Shown here piece by piece: positions 43,312 to 56,350 of a stretch of DNA of 64,000 nucleotides. The stretch spans positions 5,423,756-5,487,755 of the forward strand of contig OY754990.1 in the NCBI GenBank assembly GCA_963576475.1, written 5' to 3'. The DNA is from Molanna angustata (Eukaryota > Arthropoda > Insecta > Trichoptera > Molannidae). Positions within the stretch are counted from its first letter, which is position 1. Every line of letters starts with the position of its first letter. The position numbers and the translations under genes are program-made. The notes under the pieces were generated by a model. That model was given only the letters and a program-made list of their open reading frames with translations, was not told the DNA's origin and ran no database searches.

Positions 43312-44030
43312 TATTTATTTTATTTATTTATTAATTTATTTGGATAAGTAAACAGTCATGTTAACATTTACAATACACAAACGATTTACAGAAATGAGAC
43401 CAGAAAGTACAGAAAAATGACAGTTACAAAAAATTGAATAAAAAAAAAAGCATTTCATATATTGTAATAAGTATAAGAAGGATGTGCATGGTTATAGGAT
43501 GGGTTGTAAGGAGTGAAACATGATCATATTTTTTAAGATTGTAAATGAACCGTATACAGACATTCTGTAATCGTTCCAGTTTATTTAATAATTCTTGATT
43601 GGCATCCAGATAACACACATCACCGTAATCAAGCAATGGAAGAAGTAAGGATTCAGCTAATGTAATTTTACAATGTATTGGAAGAAAGTTCTTCAATCTA
43701 TTGAGAGAATGGATATTATAAAACAGAGTTTTACTGACATGAGAAATCTGTCCATGCCACGAAAGATCTTCATCAAAAAGAATACCAAGATTTTTCACCA
43801 TTTTTGAGAAGGGTATGTGTTGATTGTTAATTTTAAGAGATGGGAGAGGTGAATTTTTAAGTTTAGACAGCAATCGGGGACTACCAATGATAATAGCCTG
43901 AGATTTAGATGGGTTGACAAAAAGACCGTTCTGGGAGGACCATGATGAGATAAAGCTGAGATCTTCGTTCATAATATTAATAGCATCAACAAATGTAAAG
44001 AAAAACAACCTTTCTGACTCAAAAGGACTA
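43312..44030 (-). mobile_element. LINE G fragment adjacent to LINE E copy 4
   Basis: The minus strand ends in an (AAAT)n tail at 43312-43340 with a UTR unlike family E. It joins the truncated 5' end of LINE E copy 4, so one probably inserted next to the other. Its protein part ends where family E fragments begin, suggesting a related family with an internal deletion. Confidence 0.6.
43424..44008 (-). pseudogene. Partial reverse transcriptase of LINE G
   Basis: The open frame of 194 codons includes WSSQNGLFVNPSKSQAIIIG (RT motif D region), MVKNLGILFDEDLSWHGQI (motif E region), LLLPLLDYGDVCYLD and LERLQNVCIRFIYNLKKYDH. These are standard features of jockey/CR1-like LINEs. After KYDHVS the reading departs from the family pattern. 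The YxDD motif is not included. Confidence 0.8.
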
Positions 44031-44111
44031 TGCTCAGCTATGTTGCAGGAAGAAAAACCCCCCAGCAGCTGATTTAAAGCATGATCCTATTGCTTATGTA
44101 CCTATTATAAT

Positions 44112-44883
44112 ACGAAGTCTACTTTATTTATATGCAGATATGATAAAACAGTCTTCATCACCTTCACAAAAACCATCCAAGGACAACCAAGTGAAAATAC
44201 ACCACTTAAAATACACAATTGTAGTACCCTTACCACGGATTGTTCTTGTATCTCAATTAAAAAAAAAACAATTCACAAAATACCTAGGTGTACAAATTGA
44301 CCAATGCTTAAAATGGAACCATCACATCTCACTCATTGCTTCCAAACTTAAAAAAATTTATTTCATATTCCGTACTGTAAGGAACTTCCTACCTTTACCC
44401 GTCATTAAAATAATGTATTTCTCTTTGTATCAATCTATATTAGAATATGCAATTATATCATGGGGAGGCGCTTACCATGTTACAATAGACCCTTTGATAA
44501 AACTACAAAAATCCGTTTTAAAGATAATCTACAAGGTACCAATCCGCACTCCATCCGACGCATTATTTAATGACTTTAATATACTAAACATATCACAATT
44601 ATATGCAAAGAACGCTTGTACATACATATATAAAAACATAGACAAACTTGACTCTACGCAAACATCTAAACCAACTAGACAGACCGAACAGGCTAAACTC
44701 CTAATACCTAGACTCAAGACAACTTTTGGACAAAGAAATTTCCTGTATTTTGGAGTCAAATTATACAACGAACTACCTTTAACACTTAGACAAAACAGTA
44801 ACTTGAAAATATTTAAGCGAGACATTAAAATTTGGATTAAAAAAAAGGGCAGAGACTATATTAAAAATAAATTAATCACCTGA
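44112..44883 (+). pseudogene. Partial reverse transcriptase of LINE H
   Basis: The frame starts near the RT active site, where LYADM stands in place of the expected YADD. It continues with KYLGVQIDQCLKWNHHISLI, FRTVRNFLPLPVIKIMYFSL, ILEYAIISWGGAY and FGVKLYNELPLTLRQ. About 250 codons are uninterrupted. The changed active site and the truncation make it non-functional. Confidence 0.8.
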
Positions 44884-45115
44884 ACTCATAAAATACTCCC
44901 ATAGTTACTAACCAAAACTGAAAACTAATAAGACATCTATACACTGTCTCAGAACAGGTTTCACCTAGTGAGGCAGTTTATGACAATAGTAAAATATCTG
45001 GTAACTATTATGTAACCTAAGTTAAATATATTATATTGTATTAAAAAAAATGTCTTTGTTACTAGATTTAAGGAAAATTGTATTTTATATATTAAATAAA
45101 TAAATAAAAATAAAA
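44112..45115 (+). mobile_element. LINE family H, 5'-truncated
   Basis: It comprises a coding part to 44883, a 3' UTR with a stem-loop at 44943-44977 and an (AAAT)n tail at 45095-45115. Two diverged 3' ends of the same type lie at 283-360 and 8715-8820 on the minus strand. Confidence 0.75.
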
Positions 45116-45856
<741 letters not shown>

Positions 45857-45885
45857 ATATTTGATGTTTTCACGGGTGAAATATG

Positions 45886-46950
<1,065 letters not shown>

Positions 46951-47169
46951 GAATAATTGCGTTTTTATAAAAAACTTCAATATTGTCCAGAGGAACACGG
47001 AGAGAATGTTTCTCTGGACATCAGATTATCTTCCACTGGACAATTTAACAACAACTGTGTGTGCTTATCAACAACTGTGTGTGCTTATCAACATTGAATT
47101 TTTGATTGAAAAAAAAAATCTGAATGTTCATAATTGAAGCAATTTAATAACAACATATAAAATTTATAT

Positions 47170-48126
47170 CTAGTTGCATGTCACACATGAGATCCAACTG
47201 TCGATGGCGATAGTATGCATAGTCAAATAATACGTACCAAACTATAAACAACACAAATTAATAAATATTTGAAGATATTTTATTTTCTATATAAAACATG
47301 TAGGTATGTTTGTCAGGATTATGTTTGTCTGTTTTACCTACACAGAATATGAAAACAGTATGATGGTATGTATGTATGTTTGGAGATTTAAGTATCAAAC
47401 TATTAAGTCTTCTTACATCTTGTGTATAGGCGACTACCATACAAATTGTATGAAGTGATGTCGTCACTAAATTCAATTTTTATAAAAATTGTTAAAAAAA
47501 AATCGAGATATGCTAATACAATGTTTATATTTTTTATATAAAATTAAATTATCTAATTGGGATGTTTCGGCTTTTTTCGATATTTAAAAAAAAATGGAAA
47601 TATAGGCAGTTAAACTCATAAATTTACCATAAAAAAATATTTTTCTTAATAAAAAATGTTTGAGAAACCCTGGAATTTTTCTAATTTGAGATTTTGTATT
47701 TGTCTATCTTTATACTAATTTTCAGCGATCTAGCTTTTATGGTTTCTGAGATATATGGAAAAATAAACTAAAACTTCAAAAGTTGGTAACCCCTGACTGA
47801 AACAAAAATTTACAATTCTGAGTAAAAAAGTTTCGTAGGCCTATAACTTTTTATATATACTGAAAATTTGGGCTCTGTGAATTGAGCGGATCAAAAGTTA
47901 TAAGGACACACACACACACACACAAAACTCACATAAAATGTTCTACTCCGAATTCTGAGTAAATCCATGTATAGGAACAATATATGCTGCGAGGCCTCTA
48001 GTTGGTGTTATTAGCATGCAAAAAGTCCACTACGCCATACAAAATTTTCCTTCGTACACGCATCTTGGCTTAATAATGTCGATTCATTCAGAGAATTGAA
48101 TTCTCATGAACGAATCGACAGTTGGA
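47170..48126 (-). mobile_element. Helitron-like element, copy 5, near full length
   Basis: It has the same ends as copy 3: TCCAACTGTCG at 48126 and CTAG at 47170 after a hairpin (here CATGTGTGACATG, stem reduced by one base). The flanks here are T before the 5' end and A after the 3' end, unlike the A/T rule in the other copies. The RTE-tail-like segment is at about 47303-47382. Confidence 0.7.
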
Positions 48127-48599
48127 AAAGTAACAAATATACCAGAAATATCAAAAAAAAAATATAATATTACAAAGTTAAAATAATAAGACATGTAACA
48201 ACTCAAAACATCACTAACGGCATCTTTGAAGACATCGTGATCAACTAGGTGAGTCCTAGTTCTTCCAGTTTTGCTACTTGGCAATGGTGCTGAAAATAGG
48301 TTGGCATGTTCCTCTGGCGTGTCCAAATTAGTTCAATAACACTATAAATGAACATGTTTCAATGTATTATTGAAATTTTCGTATAATATGATTTTTTATA
48401 ATAAAAAAAACTCGATAAATAATGAAAATATTTACTTTTCGAGTAATTAAAATTTAAACACCGCTTCACGCGTACACTTAAAATACTAGATGTCAAAATA
48501 GTGAAGCATGATATACAAATGTTTATTAAAAAGTGTATGATGAAATAAAAGTGTTCATTTAGGGGAATAAAATATAATTCTAATGCGTTTCAGAAGTGA
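48127..48599. other. Unassigned A+T-rich sequence
   Basis: No gene or repeat end is recognised. Confidence 0.45.
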
Positions 48600-48720
48600 C
48601 ATCTGTGCGAAAGTATTGACAACTTATGTATAAGAACTGTTGCTTTCGTTGTTTACAAACCAATTTCTCAACAGATGGCGTTACAAAAATGTTTCGTTTT
48701 GAATTCATAGATGGCGAAGG
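48600..48720 (-). repeat. Inverted copy of the dispersed repeat at 1775-1880
   Basis: It shares GTTGCTTTCGTTGTTTACAA, AATTTCTCAACAGATGGCGT and ATAGATGGCG with the complement of 1780-1870. The class is unknown. Confidence 0.65.
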
Positions 48721-48831
48721 TGTTTTTAGCTTATTTTTAAGCGAATTAAAACAAATTTCAAAGGAATTTAATAAATTTAAATTAGAACGAATTTTAATAT
48801 TTTTCTTTGAATATTTTAAAAATATTTTTTC

Positions 48832-48895
48832 CTCGAACCCATGACGCCCGCTCGGAAGCCAGATGGCTTACCAAATGTATCACGGAGGGTCCGCA
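48832..48895 (-). mobile_element. SINE-2 head fragment
   Basis: The complement reads CCGTGATACATTTGGTAAGC, then CGGGCGTCATGGGTTCGAGG, matching the A-box and B-box order of the SINE at 41372-41580. The body is missing. Confidence 0.55.
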
Positions 48896-48959
48896 TCAGT
48901 CAAATACGTGTATAAACAAAGGTCTATATACTGACATGCGGCAGTCCTTGCTTAAAACA

Positions 48960-49250
48960 AAATGATTAATGATTAATATTCCATATTACCCATGGGAATC
49001 TTGAGCTGTCTCGACCCAATCTTCCTCCACATAGCGTCGGTCTCATCCCATGTAAAGATCCTTTTTAACACGCCTTTGATACAGCCCGTGTCGTGTTCTC
49101 CTGCTCTCGGGTCCGTTCCCGGTGAGCCCCTCTTGAGGGTCCGTACCTTTGGACGAGTCGGTAGTGTTGAAAGAATTCATGATGAGCAGGGCTGGGAAAA
49201 CCGAGAAATAAAAAAATATAAATTTTTCAATTTTAATCCATTTTTTTAAA
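48960..49250. other. Block of unknown origin with a possible minus-strand coding trace
   Basis: Base composition is more even than the surroundings. On the minus strand a frame reads GVLKRIFTWDETDAMWRKIG then SRQLKIPMG before a stop (about 49090-48979). I do not recognise it. An 85-codon plus frame overlaps it. It could be a decayed element or an exon. Confidence 0.25.
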
Positions 49251-49267
49251 GTTGCTTACTTAGTAGT

Positions 49268-49440
49268 CGGCCTTCGTGGCTCAGTTGGTTAGGTATATGA
49301 CTGTTGATCCTAGGGTCCCGGGTTCGATTCCCGGTGTAGACACAATTTTTAGTTGTGTTTTCAGTCTGGATCTGTGAGACCATTAATATTGCAAGTTTCC
49401 AGAATGTGACAATTTGTTATTGGGTGCGTGTTATATAAAA
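49268..49440 (+). mobile_element. SINE-1 copy with good promoter boxes
   Basis: It has an A box (TGGCTCAGTTGGTTAGG) and a B box (GGGTTCGATTCCCGG) with T-arm-like complementarity, then GTAGACACAATTTTTAGTTG. The copy ends after GGGTGCGTGTTATA, shorter than 2429-2650. Confidence 0.8.
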
Positions 49441-50207
49441 GCTACATAAAATAAAATCCTCACCATAATATTTCGGAAAGTTATATATATGTACATATGT
49501 GGGTATTTTTTTAGTGTGCTGTTCTATCAAAAACTAGAAACTTTAGATGGTTAAATATTGCTTCCTTTACGACCACTGAGTAACTTAGCTAATGTTTTAT
49601 CATATTATTTTTAATTATTTCGTAAGGAAATATTTGCTGATTTCAATTTCAGAAGTACGTTTAACATAAAAACAAATAACATATATTTGCAAGCATTACT
49701 TGGCGTTTGAGTGAAAAACATCGAGGTTATTTTATTTCAATTTAATGGTTTTCGAAATTCGTCATTTTATATATATTATGAATAAATAGATCGAACTAGC
49801 AGAACAACTAGCAGAATCTACCGGGAGCAAAAAGTACTAAAATATTCGACGTACCTATTTTTATATTTCGTTTCCATGGTTACACAGAATATAATTTTCA
49901 AACGAACCAACCTGCTGAGACCAACATACTGGGAATTTGTTATGAATCAAATTCAAATTCATAGAACTTTGGTATAGGTAGTAATTAATATGTATTATTC
50001 ATTGGTGTATGATTTTTAATTATTTATTTAATAATTATCTAAATTTTTGACTGATATTTTTTTAATTCAATTCAGGTTTGTTCATATAATGCATAAATTT
50101 GGGGTTTCCGACATATTGAATTACAAAAAAAAACATCAAACGCACGCGAAAGTTACCCTTATTAACGCATTACTTCATGTTGCATTAGGCGATTTTAATA
50201 TATCATT
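49441..50207. other. Unassigned A+T-rich sequence
   Basis: A 67-codon frame at 50047-50250 has no recognisable motif and runs into the inverted repeat. I see nothing else. Confidence 0.45.
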
Positions 50208-50470
50208 AAATAACAACAACAAAATTACTTTGTACACACCACTTTATTAGATAACAGTCAACATGTTTCAAGAACGATGTTATCTTCCTCAGGACAATGT
50301 CCTCTTCCTCCTTCTGCTCGCTGTGTGCACGATTATATATTGATTTGTTTGCTTACTGTTAACTAGTATAGGTACGAATTGTCCTGAGGAAGATAACATC
50401 GTTCTTGAAACATGTTGACTGTTGTCAAATTAAGAGGTGTAAACAAAATAATTTTGTTGCTGTTATTTAT
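50208..50470. mobile_element. Inverted repeat with hammerhead-like arms, Penelope-like
   Basis: The 46-bp arms at 50253-50298 and 50378-50423 are exact complements, and weaker pairing extends outward to about 50208 and 50470. The right arm reads TCCTGAGGAAGATAACATCG then TTCTTGAAACATG, a CTGAGGA...GAAAC order as at 46633. The pairing inside stem II is weak. The sequence resembles Penelope-like termini. Confidence 0.4.
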
Positions 50471-51020
50471 TAGTGATGGAGCCACAAAGTCATTTCGCAT
50501 TAGATTACTTCATATATCGTGTTTTCAGTCATTAGGTTAAGCGTTTTATGTCCTCTTAAGAAGGTCCAAACCGGTTTAATACCGTACGTTGACCAAGTGA
50601 CAACCCTGTCATTGAATGATAATAATATAATGTAAAATTCACTTTGAGTGCTAAGGGAAAGATCTGAATACGATATTATTTGATTTGATTATAGCAATAC
50701 TTTGATGACCCTATATCAAATTCAATTATTGTTATATTATCATGATACAGAAACATAAAATCGATGTTGATATTAAAGTACGACAAATGAACAATTTTTT
50801 TTATTTAATTATTTAATGAACAGAAATGTTTACCTACAATCAGGAAGAAGAAAGTTGATATATATGCCACAATGTGGGTGTGCATTACCTTATGAAGCAC
50901 GACACATGCGTTTATACCACAAACCATTATCGTCTAACCTAAAAAACCACCACATCCATAACGGTTGGTGAACCTCATTGCTGAACTATCTGAGATTTAT
51001 TGTATACAGACTCATGTTAA
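50471..51020. other. Unassigned sequence
   Basis: No gene or repeat end is recognised. Confidence 0.45.
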
Positions 51021-51026
51021 AACGAA

Positions 51027-51853
51027 TGGGTTGTAGCCAAAACTAAACTCTCCACACCATAGTAAGCGTTCATTTTTTCTTCTTGAAAGGTTGACAATCT
51101 CTACATGCATTTTTATGAAGTACATTTCTATTAGATTCTTAAACAACTATAAGATTCCCAGAGGACAAAAGTTTTCACAATACACCATACACACGAAAAC
51201 ATTGTCACGAAACTCATAGTAGGTATGTATTTTCTACATGATGCCTGTTGAGAAATTTTAAGTAAAATTGCATTACTAACAAGATGAACATGTATGAGAC
51301 AGTGCATAAATGTTGATGAGGCGATGTATGTGTATAGATATATGAAGTTTATCACTCAATTTTTCCTTACAGAAGCTATTTTACTTCTGTTATATACATT
51401 TTTCATACAAATATGAAATTTATTTCACATTGATATGGCAAACCACAGATTTTTTTCTTTAAATTTTGACAATCCTTGAATGCATTTTTGATGAGTGTAT
51501 ATTTGTTGTATCAAAATTTCAAACAGGATAAAAATACCCCGATCTTCCAGACCGTGACAGCATTTTGAAAATTTGGACAGATAAAATGAAAATGAGAAGA
51601 AATTAACGGATATCTATGAAAAACTTATTAGCTCTTGGTCTTTGCACTTAACGCATATGATGTTAATATGAAGTCAATCGGACTTACAGTTTAAGCTTTA
51701 GAGAGGACACAAAAAGGATAATCCGTACAGCGTACGGCATACGGCGCGGGCGAACGCCGTACGCTTTACATACAAACACCCATTGAGAAATTGATGTAAA
51801 AAATATGCTTAAAAATTGTGAAATTATGACTCTCCACTATTCCATAGTGTGGA
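51027..51853 (+). repeat. Dispersed family C, copy 2
   Basis: It starts with GGTTGTAGCCAAAACTAAAC and TCTCCACACCATAG and ends with GACTCTCCACTATTCCATAG then TGTGGAGGGT. From 51345 it closely matches copy 1. A short RTE-tail remnant is at 51285-51345. The palindromic end and lack of coding sequence suggest a non-autonomous element of uncertain class. Confidence 0.65.
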
Positions 51854-52150
51854 GGGTAAAAATATTGTTTTACGTGGCTTTGCACATTGGATTCATAGAA
51901 GAAACTAACTTAGTACTACAATCAAACTTTAGTCAAAGTAATGTGTTAAAAACTTTCTTAGCTATTTAATCTAACGGGGACACCACGTGATGTTTCTCTC
52001 TCATAATATTTTATTAAAAATTACTTAAGAAAGACTAAGTTTTATGACTTAAATTAATACGATTTATTTTGGAGTTTCTCGGGCAGTTGTAGAGGTTCAA
52101 CTTTGAAAACTAATTTACAGCAAAAATGAGAAATATAAATTATGCAATTT
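51854..52150. other. Unassigned sequence
   Basis: No gene seen. It includes TCTCGGGCAGTTGTAGAGG near 52077, which faintly resembles a SINE-1 3' end in inverse orientation. Confidence 0.35.
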
Positions 52151-52154
52151 AACC

Positions 52155-52281
52155 AGATCATCATCATCATCATCAATGGCTCCGCAGCCCATTGCGGGCC
52201 TCCTCCAGCATTCCTCGCCATCTACCTCTATCTTGACATGCTTCCCTCCAGTTCATTACAACAACAGCCTCCACATCCCGC

Positions 52282-52283
<2 letters not shown>
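52155..52283 (-). pseudogene. LINE C-terminal fragment with (CAT)n tail
   Basis: The minus frame reads VMNWREACQDRGRWRGMLEE then ARNGLRSH and a stop, the standard end of many RTE/BovB-like proteins (NWRxxAxDRxxWR). The stop is followed by a (GAT)n tail on the same strand. It is joined at 52284 to a long (GT)n. Confidence 0.7.

Positions 52284-52350
<67 letters not shown>
52284..52350. repeat. (GT)n microsatellite
   Basis: About 33 perfect GT units starting at CCATGTGTG. Confidence 0.95.
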
Positions 52351-52353
<3 letters not shown>

Positions 52354-52473
52354 CCTACATGAGATGTTTACAGTAATTTCTTGTTATTGATGGAAAGCTT
52401 GTTATTTGCCTTCAATTATATGTTAAAATTGTAATATAAAAAATGTAAATGAGCTGTTGGCTTTCCAAATAAA

Positions 52474-52535
52474 TAAATATTTGACATATGTAGTACCTGA
52501 AATTTGGCGGAGAAGCAATACAAAATATAATAAAA
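52474..52535 (+). mobile_element. SINE-1 3'-end fragment
   Basis: AAATATTTGACATATGTAGT then ACCTG and GAGAAGCAAT match the terminal 60 bp of SINE-1 copies. No head is present. Confidence 0.45.
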
Positions 52536-53014
52536 TTACTAATAAAATAAGCCTTTCATACAAAAATATATTATGATGAAAGTAAATATATGAACGAATT
52601 TGTACAGATGTGTTTACATTCATTTCTTTCAATTTAGTCTAATGTAAATAAACAAGAAATTAACATTTGATGTTTTTACCTCCAAGAAAGCATTTATTTG
52701 TTGTTTTTCCATAAAATAAATAATGAATAAATCATGACTCGACGGCGCAAAGTAACCCCTGTTTACAAATCACAAATAAAGAGATTTTTATATCGTCCGT
52801 TTTACGATATCCGATACGTGCTTTGACCGTGCTATATGAAGAGTATTTGTAGCACTTTGCTAACTTTTTAGCCGTGTTGTTTATTTAATTCTCTACTTCT
52901 TTAAAAAAAATAGGGAAGAGTTTTGAATTCAAAATTCTTATTTTTTTATCATTTTATCAACATGTATCATGATGAAAATGTGAACTTGAGTTTTGTCTTG
53001 ATTTTTATTTATCT
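52536..53014. other. Unassigned A+T-rich sequence
   Basis: No gene or repeat end is recognised. Confidence 0.45.
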
Positions 53015-53605
53015 ATTTATTCAATTTTATGTACATAATATAAACAAATATATTGTACACTGGTGGGCTTATTGCCATTAGGCAATTTCTTCCAACCCAC
53101 CAGATAACAAGATATGACAAAATTGTAAGAATAAGAGCAAAACAACAAAATAATACGAGCAAAAGAAAACAAAGGAAATAAATATAACACTATGGTAATA
53201 TTAAAACAAAAAAAAAAAATACCTAATAATAATTCATGGCAAAAAAAAGATTTGGGTAAGGACAAGGAGAGGAAATCGGGATCAGGTTTCAGGGATAAAT
53301 ATTCCTTTTTCTTGATAATACAAAGTCTGTTAGACGACTCAATATCCGGATTTAGATTATTCCATAATCTTGCTGATTGTATATCGAACGAAGAGCTTAG
53401 AAATTCTGTATTATGGATAGGGATGGATAGTGTTGTACGTTCAGCAGAACGGAGTGGAAGACCATGATTGGATAAATAAGTGAATTTGCTTTTGAGGTAC
53501 TGTGGCAGGTTTGGATTCGAGAGAATATTGTACAATAGTGACAAAATGTGTATATTGCGTTGCTGGCGTATCCTCGGCCACCAAAGAAGATTGCGATATT
53601 GAAAG
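53015..53605 (-). mobile_element. LINE family E, copy 5
   Basis: The minus frame from 53544 reads MSLLYNILSNPNLPQYLKSK, GLPLRSAERTTLSIPIHN and SFDIQSARLWNNLNPDI, then drifts. The 3' UTR has ATTGCCATTAGGCAAT and a tail. Upstream, LLWWPRIRQQRNIHILS is readable to about 53600. It is 5'-truncated. Confidence 0.75.
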
Positions 53606-53699
53606 ATTTTTCGAGAACCTACATGGCGTACTATATATTTTTTTTGTTTTCTCTACAGCCAAAACTCTAAATTCGATTTATTATTGATATTCTTTGTGT

Positions 53700-54290
53700 G
53701 ATGTGTGTTTATTTAGGCACCGCTGTTGCGGCTCTACGGCCGACGCTGTTGTGCCCTCGTCAATTCTGTACTTAGAGAAGAGCAGGACGGACGCCTCTAG
53801 TCTCGCTCGGCAGTGACTCGTCAACTGTGGCGAATGTTGTTTGGTCCGGGCACACCGCCGGCGCAGACGTCGGGTCAGACATCCTGTGTTGACATCTGTG
53901 ACGTCAAATCTGACAGGTGATGATTGCGTCGGATGCCCCCGGTGTTAGCCCGCCAAGCTTTCGGACGCTAACACGAGGACCGAGGGGTGCGGGGGCAAGC
54001 CCTTCCGTTCGATCGGTAGTGCTAGGGGCTTGCCCCGGCTGCCGATCTTGAGCGGTTGCCCCGCCGTTTGAGGTTGGATTCTCGGGGGCAGTGGTTGAAC
54101 CCCATGGATGGTGGATATTTTGTGTTTGTCCGATGTTGCGGCTGCGTCCGGTGGCGAACAGGGCCAATGGGCTCTATAGCGTCGCCGGCGTGGAAATGGA
54201 TCGCGATCTCCATCGATAGGCACCGCTGTGGGGCGCCGCGCCGGCTTAGAAGCATTGTTTTCGATTGTTCCCTAAGAGCCGGGTAATCGA
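53700..54290 (-). other. G+C-rich patch with family D segment
   Basis: This is the most G+C-rich stretch of the window. The complement of 54215-54070 carries the family D order (GATCGCGATCCATTTCCACG, GAGAATCCAACCTCAAACGG). The rest on the minus strand reads like a decayed LTR or UTR (GGGCTTGCCCCCGCACC, then CTAAATAAACACACATCAC near 53710, with a polyadenylation-like AATAAA). No reading frame explains it and no paired LTR was found. Confidence 0.4.
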
Positions 54291-54599
54291 AAATAGAGCA
54301 AGCAACAATAACATCTCACATAGTTCATCAATGACGTTCACCATCACACATTTTGAATGAGGTAGTGCCTTTTTAGGTGAACTAGAGTTTTGGGATACAC
54401 GCTCGTGTCGCGCTTCCTTCTTATAGGCACACTTGTCCACCGGAATATTAGTATTTACACTCTACTGTTAATACAAAATTTCATTTTGTGTCGTCTTTAA
54501 TTACACAATGGTGTATAGATGACAAATCAATTTATACAATCAATTATAAATTGATTTATTTATTTATACATACACTGATAGACATTACAATAACTATAC

Positions 54600-55245
54600 T
54601 TATTGGATTCCTATTTCCCGATTCTCCTTCTCTTCTTCTTATTCTTGTATCGTGTCAGGTTGATGACCACCATAGAAAAAGCCTCCCTGTCCTGTGCAGT
54701 CCGAAACAACTCCTCCATATTAATGCGGTCCATTCGCGGATGTTTCGCAGCCAGGAAAGCTGCCTTCCTCCGACCCCTCTACGACCCTCAATCTTCCCCT
54801 TCATGACGAGCTGAAGAATGGCATACTTTTCACCTCTCAGAATATGGCAGAAGTACAACACTTTACGGAGCTTAACATTGGTGAATAATTCTCTCTTGGT
54901 GTTGGTTCTACGTAGTAATTCCAGACCATGTCAGTCCCAGATATTCTTTGCATTCTGCGGTGGATTCATATTTCAAATGCTTCAAGGCGGTTTATAATAT
55001 TAACTTTGAGAGTCCACGCCTCCACCCCATAAAGCAGAACTGACCACACATAACACTTGACCATACTTCGTCTCAGCTTTAAGTTAATATTGTCGTCGAG
55101 GAGAAGATTTTTCATTTTGTAAAATGCCGATCGGGCCGCTTCTATTCTGTATTTTACTTAAGTGTCGGGGTCTAGATTCTCAATAATTATACTACTCAAG
55201 TACTTAAATTGTTTTACCCTTTCGATACAAACACCCTAAAGTCTC
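54600..55245 (-). pseudogene. LINE L C-terminal fragment, frameshifted
   Basis: The minus strand reads VKQFKYLSSIIIENLDPDT, KNLLLDDNINLKLRRSMVKC, WSVLLYGVEAWTLKVN, RRMQRISGTD, then after a shift LRKVLYFCHILRGEKYAIL and KIEGRRGVGGRQLSWLRNI. This is the post-RT region (LYGxExW...RR...SW) of RTE/BovB-like LINEs. At least one stop and one frameshift are present. A related plus-strand remnant is at 57690-58035. Confidence 0.75.
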
Positions 55246-55338
55246 CGTCCCTATTGAGATATAAAATAAGTCAAATAATATATACAAGTACGATCTTCAT
55301 ATTGATATAATAGTACTTACTGATCAGTTCTCTACAAA

Positions 55339-56350
55339 CTAGTTGCATGTAACACATGAGATCCAACTGTCGATAGCGATAGTATGTGTAGTTGAAGAAT
55401 AAGTACCAAACTATAAACCCATAAATCCAAATTATTGAATATTTTAAGATATTTTGTTTTCTATACAACACGTGTAGGTATGTATTTCAAGATAGGATAG
55501 TATGGTGGTCAGTCCTTTTTTCCTACCCGGAATATGAGAACAGCATGATGGTTTGTATTATGTTTAGATATTAAGTAAGTATGAAACTATTAAGTCTTCT
55601 TAGATATTGTGTACAGGCGACTGCGATACAAATGGTATGAAGCGATGTCGTCACTAAATTCAATTTTTATAAAAAATGTTAAAAAAAAATTGAGATGTAC
55701 TGCTACAATTATTATATTTTTTATAGAAAATTAAATTATCTAGTTGGGGTGTTTCGGCTTTTTTCGATATTTTTAAAAACTTTGGAAATATAGGCAGTTA
55801 AACACATAAATTTGTGATAAAAAAATATTTTTCTTAATAAAAAATGTTTGAGAAACTCTGGATTTTTTTTTGAAAAATTATGTTTGAGATTTTTTATTTG
55901 TCTATATTCATACCAATTTTCAGCGTTCTAGCTTTTATGGTTTCTGAGATATATGGAAAAATAAACTAAAATTTCAAAACTTGATAACCCCTGACTGAAA
56001 CAAAAATTCACAATTCTGATTACGAAAGTTTTGTAGACCTATAATTTTTTTAAATATTCTGAAAATTTGGGCTCTGTAAATTGAGCAGATCAAAAGTTAT
56101 AAGGGGGGACGGACACACACACACACACCCTCACACACACACACACATACACACACACACAAAACTCACATTAAATGTTCTACTCCAAATTCATTACCGG
56201 AACATATATGCTGCGAGGCCTCTATTTGGTGTTATTAGCATGCAAAAAGTCCACTACGCCATACAAAATTTTCCTTCGTAAATGCATCTTGGATTAATAA
56301 TGTCGATTCATTCAGAGAATTGAATTCTCATGAACGAATCGACAGTTGGA
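55339..56350 (-). mobile_element. Helitron-like element, copy 6, near full length
   Basis: It is 1012 bp from TCCAACTGTCGAT (56350) to CTAG (55339), with A before and T after as in Helitrons. It keeps the CATGT/ACATG hairpin and the subterminal inverted copy of the 5' end. The RTE-tail-like segment is at about 55478-55565. A (CA)n-rich zone occurs at 56113-56165. Confidence 0.75.

Noticed and set aside
47170..48126. Cut-and-paste transposon with CCAACTGTCGAT terminal inverted repeats
   Set aside because: Similarity between copies extends about 20 bp beyond the inverted repeat at one end only, through a hairpin to CTAG, and no target duplication was found. That fits a Helitron-like structure better.
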